Notes: generated from the sequence alone by a model not told the origin. Positions 1 through 5,186 are shown, counted from the stretch's first letter. The stretch is DNA of 12,768 nucleotides from 66-474 sp964489055 (GCA_964489055.1 CAZAXF010000073.1:1-12768); one strand, 5' to 3'. Numbers and translations: made by a program.

Positions 1-29
1 GGACTCGGGACTCGGGACTCGGGCGTACA

Positions 30-82
30 GTAGGGCGAGCATTGCCCGCCGCACAACGGATGGCGGGCAGTGCCCGCCCTGC
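30..82. repeat. REP-like inverted doublet (REPIN-like), copy 1
   Basis: A GTAG-started palindrome at 30-50 is followed, after 11 bases, by an inverted relative at 62-82. The second contains a perfect 7-bp stem GGCGGGC/GCCCGCC with loop AGT (62-78). The two arms are reverse complements except for three positions. Two inverted REP sequences with a short spacer is the arrangement called REPIN in pseudomonads; the assignment here is by architecture only. No RAYT transposase gene is in the window. Confidence 0.7.
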
Positions 83-135
83 AACACTAACGAGGTTCGG
101 GACTCGGGACTCGGGACTCGGGACTCGGGCGTACA

Positions 136-188
136 GTAGGGCGAGCATTGCCCGCCGCACAGCGGATGGCGGGCAGTGCCCGCCCTGC
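136..188. repeat. REP-like inverted doublet (REPIN-like), copy 2
   Basis: This is the second copy of the hairpin doublet, arms 136-156 and 168-188, identical to the first apart from one spacer base (A to G at 162). It lies in the putative untranscribed or leader region of proC, inside the interval bounded by the 36-bp heptamer inverted repeat. Confidence 0.7.
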
Positions 189-201
189 AACACTCACCCA
201 A

Positions 202-235
202 CCCTCTCCGCCGCAAAAAGTTGCGGGGGAGAGGG
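202..235. repeat. Hairpin repeat, CCCTCTCC...GGAGAGGG family
   Basis: A 15-position stem (202-216 with 221-235, one mismatch) closes a loop AAAG. A related hairpin with a 10-bp CCCCTCTCCC stem occurs at 9149-9171 after the same kind of ACCC lead-in, so it is a dispersed repeat rather than a proC-specific structure. It could act as a transcription attenuator upstream of proC, but no T-tract follows. Confidence 0.65.
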
Positions 236-252
236 CTTGTTTGTGGCGCCGT

Positions 253-293
253 TACAATCGCGTACTCGTTGTTCCACGTCAGGTGCGTGCATC
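253..293 (+). promoter_or_regulatory. Putative proC -10 box and Shine-Dalgarno
   Basis: TACAAT at 253-258 followed by CGCG resembles a sigma70 -10 element; no convincing -35 lies 16-18 bases upstream. AGGTG at 281-285, eight bases before the ATG at 294, is the likely ribosome binding site. If correct, proC is transcribed from inside the repeat-bounded interval 95-331. Confidence 0.35.
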
Positions 294-1148
294 ATGCCCG
301 AGTCCCGAGCTCCGAGTCCCGAGTCCCGAACCATCTCCTTCATCGGCGGCGGCAACATGGCGCGCAGCCTGATCGGCGCGCAGGTTGCGCGCGGTGCACC
401 ACCGGCGTCGATCCGCGTGGCCGAGCCGCGCGGCGAGGCACGCGATGCGCTGGCCCGCGAATTCGGCGTGGCGACGTTTGCCGACAATGCCGACGCCATC
501 GCGAGTGCGGACTGTGTGATGCTGGCGGTCAAGCCGCAGGTGATCGGCAGCGTCTGCGCGGCGTTGGCAAAACCCCTGCAGGGTACCAACCCGCTGATCA
601 TTTCGATTGCCGCGGGCGTGCGCATCGGACAGCTCGAAGGACTGCTGGGAGACGAACACGCGATCGTCCGCTGCATGCCGAACACGCCGGCCCTGGTCGG
701 TGCGGGCGCGTCGGGACTTTGCGCCAACCGGCACGTCAATGCCGCACAACACGCGCTTGCCGAAGACCTGCTCGGCGCGGCCGGCGTGGTGCGCTGGATC
801 GACGACGAGGACCAGATGGACACCGTCACCGCGTTGTCGGGTTCCGGCCCGGCCTACTTCTTCCTGCTGGCCGAGGCCATGGAAAACGCGGCCGTCGAAC
901 TGGGCCTGCCGCGCGACACCGCACGCGCGCTGGCCGCGCAGACCTGCCTTGGCGCCGGGCGCATGCTCACCGACGGCGACGAGACCGCGGCCGAACTGCG
1001 CAAGCGCGTGACATCACCCAACGGCACCACCGCCGCCGCGCTGGAAGCCTTCGAGAAGGGTGGACTGCGCACCCTGGTCGACAAGGCACTCGCCGCCGCC
1101 CGGCAGCGCGGCGCCACGCTTTCGGCCGAGCTGGAGCAGGCCGGATGA
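294..1148 (+). CDS. proC: Pyrroline-5-carboxylate reductase
   Basis: ProC catalyses the last step of proline synthesis, NAD(P)H-dependent reduction of 1-pyrroline-5-carboxylate, in the cytoplasm. The 284-residue product has the N-terminal Rossmann motif FIGGGNMA (about residues 16-23), VMLAVKPQV, the RCMPNTPALVGAG segment and the family signature region DTVTALSGSGPAYFF, then SPNGTT near the C terminus. E. coli ProC has 269 residues. The ATG at 294 is the only sensible start: the next in-frame ATG lies inside the Rossmann glycine motif, and an upstream in-frame ATG at 42 would translate intergenic repeats. Codons 2-12 (PESRAPSPESR) are written in the heptamer GAGTCCC, the inverse of the upstream repeat, so this N-terminal extension is repeat-derived. 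The stop overlaps the start of yggT (ATGA). In relatives the upstream neighbour is often yggS, which is not in the window. Confidence 0.97.
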   Translation: MPESRAPSPESRTISFIGGGNMARSLIGAQVARGAPPASIRVAEPRGEARDALAREFGVATFADNADAIASADCVMLAVKPQVIGSVCAALAKPLQGTNPLIISIAAGVRIGQLEGLLGDEHAIVRCMPNTPALVGAGASGLCANRHVNAAQHALAEDLLGAAGVVRWIDDEDQMDTVTALSGSGPAYFFLLAEAMENAAVELGLPRDTARALAAQTCLGAGRMLTDGDETAAELRKRVTSPNGTTAAALEAFEKGGLRTLVDKALAAARQRGATLSAELEQAG

Positions 1149-1714
1149 TCTACCTTGCCAACGCCCTGACCCTGCTGATCCAGTTCGCGTTCGGCTGCGC
1201 CGTCGCGCTGTTCGTGTTCCGGCTGCTCTGCGAAGCGGTGCGCGCGGACTTCTACAACCCGATCTGCCAGTTCCTGTACAAGGCCACCAACCCGGTCCTG
1301 ACGCCGCTGAGGCGCGTGATTCCGACCTGGCGGCGCATCAACCTCGCCGCGCTCCTGATCGCGTGGATCATCGAGGTGGTGAAGAACTTCCTGCTGCGCT
1401 TCACGATTCCCGAATACTGGGCATCCAACGCGGGCGTGCTGCTGCTCGGTTTCGCCGACCTCGTGGATTTTTTCGCCATCATGTACCTGATCATGATCTT
1501 CGTGTGGGCGCTGCTGAGCTGGGTCAACGTGGACGCCCGCAACCCGGTGGTGCCCTTGCTGGGCAAGATCGTGGGCCCGCTGCTGAAACCGTTTCGCAAG
1601 GTGGTGCCACTGATCGGTGGGTTCGACCTGTCGCCGATGCTGGCGATCCTGGTGATTTTGCTGATCCGGATCGTGCTTGTGGCGTGGTTGATGAACACGG
1701 GGCACATGATCTGA
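1145..1714 (+). CDS. yggT: YggT family membrane protein
   Basis: This is a 189-residue inner-membrane protein with two YGGT repeats, about the length of E. coli YggT. The first repeat has a hydrophobic helix at about 5-25 followed by YNPICQFLYKATNPVLTPLR. The second has the helix around LVDFFAIMYLIMIFVWALLSW, then NPVVPLLGKIVGPLLKPFRK, GGFDLSPM and a last helix. The family's molecular role is poorly defined; it has been linked to osmotic tolerance, cell shape and division in various bacteria. The ATG overlaps the proC stop as ATGA, and GGAG at 1133-1136 is an eight-base-spaced ribosome binding site, so it is translationally coupled to proC. The proC-yggT order is conserved in many proteobacteria. 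Confidence 0.95.
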   Translation: MIYLANALTLLIQFAFGCAVALFVFRLLCEAVRADFYNPICQFLYKATNPVLTPLRRVIPTWRRINLAALLIAWIIEVVKNFLLRFTIPEYWASNAGVLLLGFADLVDFFAIMYLIMIFVWALLSWVNVDARNPVVPLLGKIVGPLLKPFRKVVPLIGGFDLSPMLAILVILLIRIVLVAWLMNTGHMI

Positions 1715-1735
1715 CCCGCGCGACGGCGTGGGTTT
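1714..1735 (+). terminator. Possible terminator after yggT
   Basis: An 8-bp stem (1714-1721 with 1726-1733, one G:T pair) with loop GACG starts at the last base of the yggT stop codon and is followed by only two further T residues. It is weak by intrinsic-terminator standards, but placed correctly. Confidence 0.4.
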
Positions 1736-1764
1736 CCTCACACAGGCCGCGGGGCCTCCATGGC

Positions 1765-1787
1765 AGGAGCCTGTGCGCAGGCGACCG
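1765..1787 (+). repeat. REP-like sequence, left boundary of block
   Basis: The sequence AGGAGCCTGTGCGCAGGCGA plus CCG contains an imperfect GCCTG/CAGGC palindrome and is preceded by GC rather than the GT typical of GTAG-type REPs. It pairs with the inverted copy at 2682-2704. Confidence 0.7.
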
Positions 1788-1858
1788 TCGGAGTCCACTG
1801 GCACTTGCGCCAAGATGCCAGCGCGCGTTTTCCCGGGGAACGACATCCCTGTCTTTTT

Positions 1859-1879
1859 CCGCGCCCTCCAAGGGCGCGG
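1859..1879. repeat. 9-bp-stem hairpin, loop CCA
   Basis: CCGCGCCCT at 1859-1867 pairs perfectly with 1871-1879. It abuts the conserved ACTTTCTCTT hairpin, as the 2590-2612 hairpin does in the right arm. Confidence 0.7.
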
Positions 1880-1913
1880 GTAACTTTCTCTTGCCTGGCC
1901 AAGAGAAAGTCAC
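1880..1913. repeat. Conserved ACTTTCTCTT hairpin, left copy
   Basis: A stem of ten or eleven bp (1883-1893 with 1900-1910), extended by two pairs beyond an A/C mismatch, closes a CCTGGC loop. The inverted homologue is at 2556-2590. In either orientation T-rich DNA is part of the stem rather than after it, so it is not a classical intrinsic terminator. Confidence 0.75.
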
Positions 1914-2090
1914 CACTCGCGCGTCGGGAACGCGCGAGAACGGCGCAGCCGGCCCGAAGGGCGGAGGGCAGGATGCCCGGAGTAAAGAGAAGGCCACCCC
2001 GCAAACACGCCCTCCGCCCTTGGACGGCTACGCGTCCCGCTTCGCCGCCCAAGTTCGGGGCAGTCCATCCCTGGACTGCCCGCTCGCCGG

Positions 2091-2119
2091 CACGACATGC
2101 CACTGGCATGTCGTGTTTT
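2091..2119 (+). terminator. Terminator-like perfect hairpin with TTTT
   Basis: CACGACATGCCA at 2091-2102 is a perfect 12-bp palindrome with 2104-2115 around one central base, folding as a 10-bp stem with loop CACTG, and is followed directly by TTTT (2116-2119). It could stop read-through from yggT. The stem is also one of the mosaic hairpins. Confidence 0.45.
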
Positions 2120-2449
2120 CCCGGCTCGCCCCTGGGCTCCGGGTCCGCGTGCGGCCGCCGGGATTCGCCGACGGGCCATCCTGGCCCTACGGCGAACTGG
2201 CGCACATCCTGTGCGCCACCCTTCGGGCTGATCCGTCGACCGCCCGCCGTGTTTGAGGGGCCCCATCTTGCGCACATCCTGTGCGCGGGGACTTTCCTGC
2301 GGTGTGCCGGCATCGCTTCGGGCGAAGCCGGTGCGGTCGATTGCCGTAGGGCAACGGCGCGCAGGAAGCGCGCGCTGTCGGGGCCCCTGCGCCGCGGTGA
2401 GGTGCGGACGATCAGGCCCGACAGGGTGGGCGCGAGGGATCGCGCCCAC

Positions 2450-2483
2450 TTGGCCCCCGCGCCAGGGAGGGCGCGTGGGCCAA
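2450..2483. repeat. Long hairpin, 13 of 14 bp paired
   Basis: Bases 2450-2463 pair with 2470-2483 with one C/T mismatch, loop AGGGAG. Together with the 10-bp stem at 2426-2449 (loop GGGA) it is enclosed by an outer 11-bp inverted pair, GTGAGGTGCGG at 2397-2407 and its complement at 2490-2500, giving a nested cloverleaf-like arrangement. Confidence 0.7.
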
Positions 2484-2555
2484 GCCCGGCCGCACCTCAC
2501 GGACTTTTCGGCCATGGAGGGCCGAAAAGCGCGGTGCCGGGGTGGCCTTTCTCTT

Positions 2556-2590
2556 GGTGACTTCTCTTGGCCATGCAAAGAGAAGTCACC
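2556..2590. repeat. Conserved ACTTCTCTT hairpin, right copy
   Basis: A perfect 13-bp stem, GGTGACTTCTCTT at 2556-2568 with 2578-2590, closes a nine-base loop. Reverse-complemented, it matches the left copy at 1880-1913, including the loop TGG. Confidence 0.75.
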
Positions 2591-2681
2591 CGCCCGCCCG
2601 GGAGGCGGGCGGAACAAGCCACGGATGGCGACGTGCACAAGAGGGCGCAGCAACGTGCCAGGCGCGTAACGCGCAGCGATC

Positions 2682-2706
2682 CGGTCGCCTGCACGCAGGC
2701 TCCTAC
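2682..2706 (-). repeat. GTAG-type REP, right boundary; carries stop codon
   Basis: Read on the minus strand it begins GTAGGAGCCTGCGTGCAGGC, with a GCCTGC/GCAGGC palindrome, the form of GTAG-class REPs known in Stenotrophomonas and Pseudomonas. The TAG of GTAG is the in-frame stop of the BtuF-like gene. Confidence 0.75.
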
Positions 2707-3512
2707 GACGAGCCGGACGAGCGCGCGTTCGCCCAGCGCGCAATCACCGCGTGCAACGCGTCCAGCCCGTCGGTGAGCGCCGCCGGCCCCGGCTGCAGGA
2801 TGATCGGGGACTTGATTTCGTGCAGTTCGCCGTCGCGCACCGCGGGAATCGCATCCCAGCCCGGGCGTGCGACCACGGTTTCCGGGCGGAATTTCTTGCC
2901 GCACCACGAAGCCATCACGATGTCGGGCGCGCGCTCGATGACCTCGCCGGCGTCAGCGAGAATGCGGTCCTTGCCCAGCGGCTTGTCGGCACGCTCGGGG
3001 AACACGTCCACGCCGCCCGCGATGCGGATCAGCTCGGCCACCCAGCGGATGGCGGTGATCGGCGGGTCGTCCCATTCCTCGAAATAGACGCGCGGGCGAC
3101 GTGGCAGGCCCTCGCCCCGGGCGCGTACGGATTCAACGTGGTCCTCGAGTCGGCGCGCGTAGGTGTCGGCCTCGCCGGCAATCCCCACCAGCGCGCCGAG
3201 CCGGCGCACGTAATCGATGATGCCCGCAACCGAGCGGTGGTTGCTGATCCAGACCTCGACGCCGGCCTTGATCAGCTCGCGCGCGATGTCGGCCTGGATG
3301 TCGGAAAACCCGATCGCCATGTCGGGCTCGAGCGCGAGGATCTTGTCGATCTTCGCGCTGGTAAAGGCCGAGACCTTGGGTTTTTGCTTGCGCGCGCGCG
3401 GCGGGCGCACGGTGAAACCGGAAATGCCGACGATGCGATCCTGCTCGCCGAGGGCATACAGCACCTCGGTCGGCTCTTCGGTCATGCATACGATGCGGCG
3501 GGGGCCGGCCAT
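2703..3512 (-). CDS. BtuF-like cobalamin-binding protein (PF01497/TroA fold)
   Basis: The 269-residue protein resembles periplasmic B12-binding BtuF and related ABC substrate-binding proteins. It has the N-terminal element MTEEPTEVLYALGEQDRIVG with GISGF following, then KIDKILALEPDMAIGF, a helical hinge, and a C-terminal lobe with ELIRIAGGVDVFPE and APDIVMASWCG. It starts MAGPRRIVCMTEE directly on the first beta strand, with no signal peptide or lipobox, so export is not evident. The ATG at 3512 shares one base with the pdxH stop (TGATG), which implies translational coupling; ATG at 3539 is an alternative that adds only nine residues. No BtuC/BtuD transporter genes are nearby. Other metal-chelate ligands are possible. 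The stop codon TAG lies in a REP-like sequence. Confidence 0.82.
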   Translation of the reverse strand: MAGPRRIVCMTEEPTEVLYALGEQDRIVGISGFTVRPPRARKQKPKVSAFTSAKIDKILALEPDMAIGFSDIQADIARELIKAGVEVWISNHRSVAGIIDYVRRLGALVGIAGEADTYARRLEDHVESVRARGEGLPRRPRVYFEEWDDPPITAIRWVAELIRIAGGVDVFPERADKPLGKDRILADAGEVIERAPDIVMASWCGKKFRPETVVARPGWDAIPAVRDGELHEIKSPIILQPGPAALTDGLDALHAVIARWANARSSGSS

Positions 3513-4099
3513 CACGGGTACAACGATCGCCGACGCCATTCGCCGTCGGCCAGGTCCCAGCGTTCGCGTTCGTTCCAGCGGTGCTCGCCCGCGTACCAGA
3601 ACTCGACCATGTCGGGCACCACGCGGTAGCCGCCCCACTCGTCCGGGCGCGGCACTTCGCGTCCGGCGAAGCGGCGTTCGAACTCGCCGATGCGGGCATC
3701 GAGCGTCTTCCGATCGGGCAAGGTTTTCGATTGCAGTGAAGCCCAGGCACCGAGCTGGCTCAAGCGTTCGCGCGTGGCGAAGTAGGCGTCGGATTCCCCG
3801 GCCGGAAGTTTTTCCGCGCGGCCTTCGACGCGCACCTGGGCGGCAGGTTGCAGGTGGCGCCAGTAGATCGTCAGCGCGACGTGAGGGTTGGCTTCAAGTT
3901 GCACACCCTTGTCGCTGGCGTAGTGCGTGAAGAACGTCAGCCCGCGTTCGTCGAAGGTCTTCAACAGCACCATGCGCGCGTGCACGCGGCCATCGGGATC
4001 GGCCGTCGCCACGTTCATCGCGGTCGGCTCGGGGTCGCCGCTGGCCAGGGCGGCAGCGTGCAGGCTGCGCAGGGTTTCCAGGATGGGTTGATGCAACAT
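3512..4099 (-). CDS. pdxH: Pyridoxamine/pyridoxine 5'-phosphate oxidase
   Basis: PdxH is an FMN enzyme that oxidises pyridoxine or pyridoxamine 5'-phosphate to pyridoxal 5'-phosphate, in the cytoplasm. The 195-residue product has ARMVLLKTFDERGLTFFTHY with SDKG (FMN and substrate contacts), HVALTIYWRHLQPAAQVRV, the SDAYFATRERLSQLGAWASL signature region with QSK, and the C-terminal EFWYAGEHRWNERERW...RRRSLYP. Many relatives have RLH(D/E)R near the end; here it reads RWNER, so the catalytic-loop histidine (E. coli His199) appears to be asparagine. ATG at 4099 is preferred over an in-frame TTG at 4108; neither has a clear Shine-Dalgarno. It follows the response-regulator gene by 91 bases and is coupled to the BtuF-like gene. 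Confidence 0.94.
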   Translation of the reverse strand: MLHQPILETLRSLHAAALASGDPEPTAMNVATADPDGRVHARMVLLKTFDERGLTFFTHYASDKGVQLEANPHVALTIYWRHLQPAAQVRVEGRAEKLPAGESDAYFATRERLSQLGAWASLQSKTLPDRKTLDARIGEFERRFAGREVPRPDEWGGYRVVPDMVEFWYAGEHRWNERERWDLADGEWRRRSLYP

Positions 4100-4131
4100 C
4101 GCGATCAAAAGCCGCCGGATGGAAACGATGA

Positions 4132-4160
4132 AGTGTAGCCGCGCCGGAAGCCCGGGCAGC
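4132..4160 (-). promoter_or_regulatory. Possible pdxH promoter (-10 TACACT)
   Basis: On the minus strand GGCTACACTTCATCG supplies a candidate -10, TACACT (4137-4132), about 33 bases before the pdxH ATG. No good -35 is seen 17 bases upstream. It would let pdxH be expressed apart from the regulator gene. Confidence 0.3.
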
Positions 4161-4190
4161 GGAAATCCACCGGCTGCAATCCCGCGGCGA

Positions 4191-4889
4191 TCAGACCTGC
4201 TCGATCCGGTAGCCGTGCTGGTACACCGCGGTGAGCCGCCAGCCGTGCTCGCCGGAGAGGCCGAGCTTCTTGCGCAGCCGGCTGACGTGGGTGTCGACGG
4301 TACGCGTGCTGACGTTGCCGGCGAGGTTCCAGACGTTCTCGAGCAGCGCGTCGCGGCTGACGATGCGCCCCTGGCGGCGGAACAGGTAGTTGGCCAGTTC
4401 GTATTCGCGCTGGGTCAGGTCGATCGGCTTGCCGTCGACGCTGATCTGCCGTCGTTGCATGTCCAGGCGATAGGGCGGCAGGTCCAGGACCTCCGAGCCG
4501 TCGCTGTCGCCGCCGCGCCGACGCAGCACCGCGGCCACCCGCGCCAGCAGCTCGCCCTGCTTGGGCGGCTTGACGACGTAGTCGTCGGCACCGGCGGCCA
4601 ATCCCTCGACGATGTCCGATTCCTCGCCGCTGGCGGTCAGGAAGATCACCGGCAGGCTGGAATTGGACGACTGGCGGATGAAGGAAAGCACCTCCAGCCC
4701 GCTGGCGTCCGGAAGGCTGCGGTCCAGCAGCAGCAGGTCGACCGCTTCGCTGCCGAGCCGGCGGCGGAAATCCGTCGCGTCGCGGAACAGCGCGCAACCG
4801 TAACCGGCTTGCTCCAGCCACAGCCGGAGCAATTCGGCCTGATCCTGATCGTCTTCCAGGCACCCGACCGACCACGTTACTGCGTTCAT
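4191..4889 (-). CDS. OmpR/PhoB-family response regulator, orphan
   Basis: The 232-residue cytoplasmic DNA-binding regulator has an N-terminal receiver domain (about 5-120) and a C-terminal winged-helix domain (about 130-232). Receiver residues are intact: acidic cluster EDD at 12-14, phosphoacceptor Asp56 in LLLLDRSLPD, Thr85 in FLTASG and Lys107 in VVKPP. The effector domain shows the OmpR pattern LTQREYELANYLFRRQGRIV, then SRDALLENVW, STRTVDTHVSRLRKKLGL and the wing WRLTAVYQHGYRIE. No histidine kinase gene is adjacent, so its partner is unknown. ATG at 4889 begins MNAVTWSVGCLEDD, a normal distance from the acidic pocket. It lies 39 bases after the dodecin stop and may be co-transcribed. Confidence 0.93.
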   Translation of the reverse strand: MNAVTWSVGCLEDDQDQAELLRLWLEQAGYGCALFRDATDFRRRLGSEAVDLLLLDRSLPDASGLEVLSFIRQSSNSSLPVIFLTASGEESDIVEGLAAGADDYVVKPPKQGELLARVAAVLRRRGGDSDGSEVLDLPPYRLDMQRRQISVDGKPIDLTQREYELANYLFRRQGRIVSRDALLENVWNLAGNVSTRTVDTHVSRLRKKLGLSGEHGWRLTAVYQHGYRIEQV

Positions 4890-4928
4890 GCGCTTTCGTG
4901 TCCCCTTGCGGACTTCAGCACGACAAAG

Positions 4929-5132
4929 TCAATCGACTTCGAAATTGATGCGCATGTTGACGCGCCATTCGCGCACGCTTCCGTCCGGATTGGTGGCGAT
5001 CTTGATGTCGTTGACCCAGGCGCCGTGCATGTTCTTGACGGTCTTGCCGGCCTTTTCCAGCCCGTGCCGGACGGCATCCTCGATGCCCTTGGGCGACGCT
5101 GCGCTCAGTTCGATGACCTTGGTGACGGACAT
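4929..5132 (-). CDS. Dodecin (flavin-binding dodecamer subunit)
   Basis: The 67-residue product matches the dodecin family in length and pattern: MSVTKVIELSAASPKGIEDA, an amphipathic helix ending KAGKTVKN, then the strand GAWVNDIKI and the terminal strand REWRVNMRINFEV. Dodecins assemble as hollow dodecamers that bind FMN, riboflavin or lumichrome and are thought to store or quench free flavin. The flavin-stacking tryptophan is Trp39. The position often occupied by Gln in the last strand (Q-V) is Arg here, which some bacterial members also seem to have. The ATG at 5132 has a strong GAGGAGG ribosome binding site on the minus strand five bases upstream. Confidence 0.95.
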   Translation of the reverse strand: MSVTKVIELSAASPKGIEDAVRHGLEKAGKTVKNMHGAWVNDIKIATNPDGSVREWRVNMRINFEVD

Positions 5133-5156
5133 GCGTTCCTCCTCTTCTCCATGAAG

Positions 5157-5175
5157 CCCGGTGCCTGGCACCGGG
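5157..5175. promoter_or_regulatory. Perfect palindrome in dodecin leader
   Basis: CCCGGTGCC and GGCACCGGG flank a single T, a 19-bp perfect palindrome 25 bases upstream of the dodecin start. It could be an operator, or a hairpin (CCTGG loop) ending hisN transcription; no T-tract follows on the minus strand. Confidence 0.5.
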
Positions 5176-5186
5176 GCGCCTGTAAC

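Larger units (their letters stand above)
1..194. repeat. 106-bp tandem repeat, two copies, first cut by window edge
   Basis: Bases 1-88 recur at 107-194 with one difference (A56 versus G162), a period of 106 bp. Each unit has, in order: GGGACTC heptamers (three at the window edge, four at 99-126), the short word CGTACA, a GTAG-started hairpin, an 11-base spacer and an inverted copy of that hairpin. The array probably continues to the left of the window. Both copies lie upstream of proC. The near identity suggests recent duplication or homogenisation. Confidence 0.9.
95..331. repeat. Interval bounded by 36-bp heptamer inverted repeats
   Basis: Bases 95-130 hold four GGGACTC heptamers plus flanks. 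Their reverse complement matches 296-331 at 34 of 36 positions (differences at 310-311 only), flanking bases included. The 165-bp interior carries a REP doublet, a GC-rich hairpin at 202-235 and the likely proC promoter and ribosome binding site. The right arm begins at the G of the proC ATG and is translated. It could be an inserted repeat cassette or two separate repeat copies in opposite orientation. Confidence 0.8.
1744..2706. repeat. Inverted mosaic of REP-like and hairpin repeats, no gene
   Basis: This non-coding stretch fills the gap between convergent yggT and the BtuF-like gene. It is bounded by 23-bp REP-like sequences in opposite orientation (1765-1787 and 2682-2704, two mismatches). 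Inside each lies a homologous hairpin, also inverted: stem ACTTTCTCTT with loop GCCTGGCC at 1880-1913, and its reverse at 2556-2590. A further inverted pair reads AAGAGAAGGCCACCCCG at 1985-2001 and, complemented, at 2538-2555 (one indel). Between them are about a dozen further perfect or near-perfect stems of 6-14 bp. Long open frames on both strands are arginine- and proline-rich and conserve only the repeats. From memory, similar words are dispersed in Xanthomonadaceae genomes. Confidence 0.85.

Noticed and set aside
1..194. CRISPR array
   Set aside because: Only two 106-bp units are seen, they are nearly identical throughout with no variable spacers, and no cas genes are present.
1760..2560. 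Open frame on the + strand across the repeat block (266 codons)
   Set aside because: It is read through REP and hairpin repeats, is Arg/Pro/Ala-rich with no domain, and has no good ribosome binding site. Similar predicted proteins in relatives are likely repeat translations.
1910..2743. Open frame on the - strand across the same block (277 codons)
   Set aside because: It starts inside the BtuF-like gene's 3' end, has the same repeat-derived composition (GDFSLHGQEKSP comes from the conserved hairpin), and no domain.
2751..3629. 292-codon + strand frame antisense to the BtuF-like gene
   Set aside because: Shadow frame with no domain; the minus-strand product has a recognisable family pattern.
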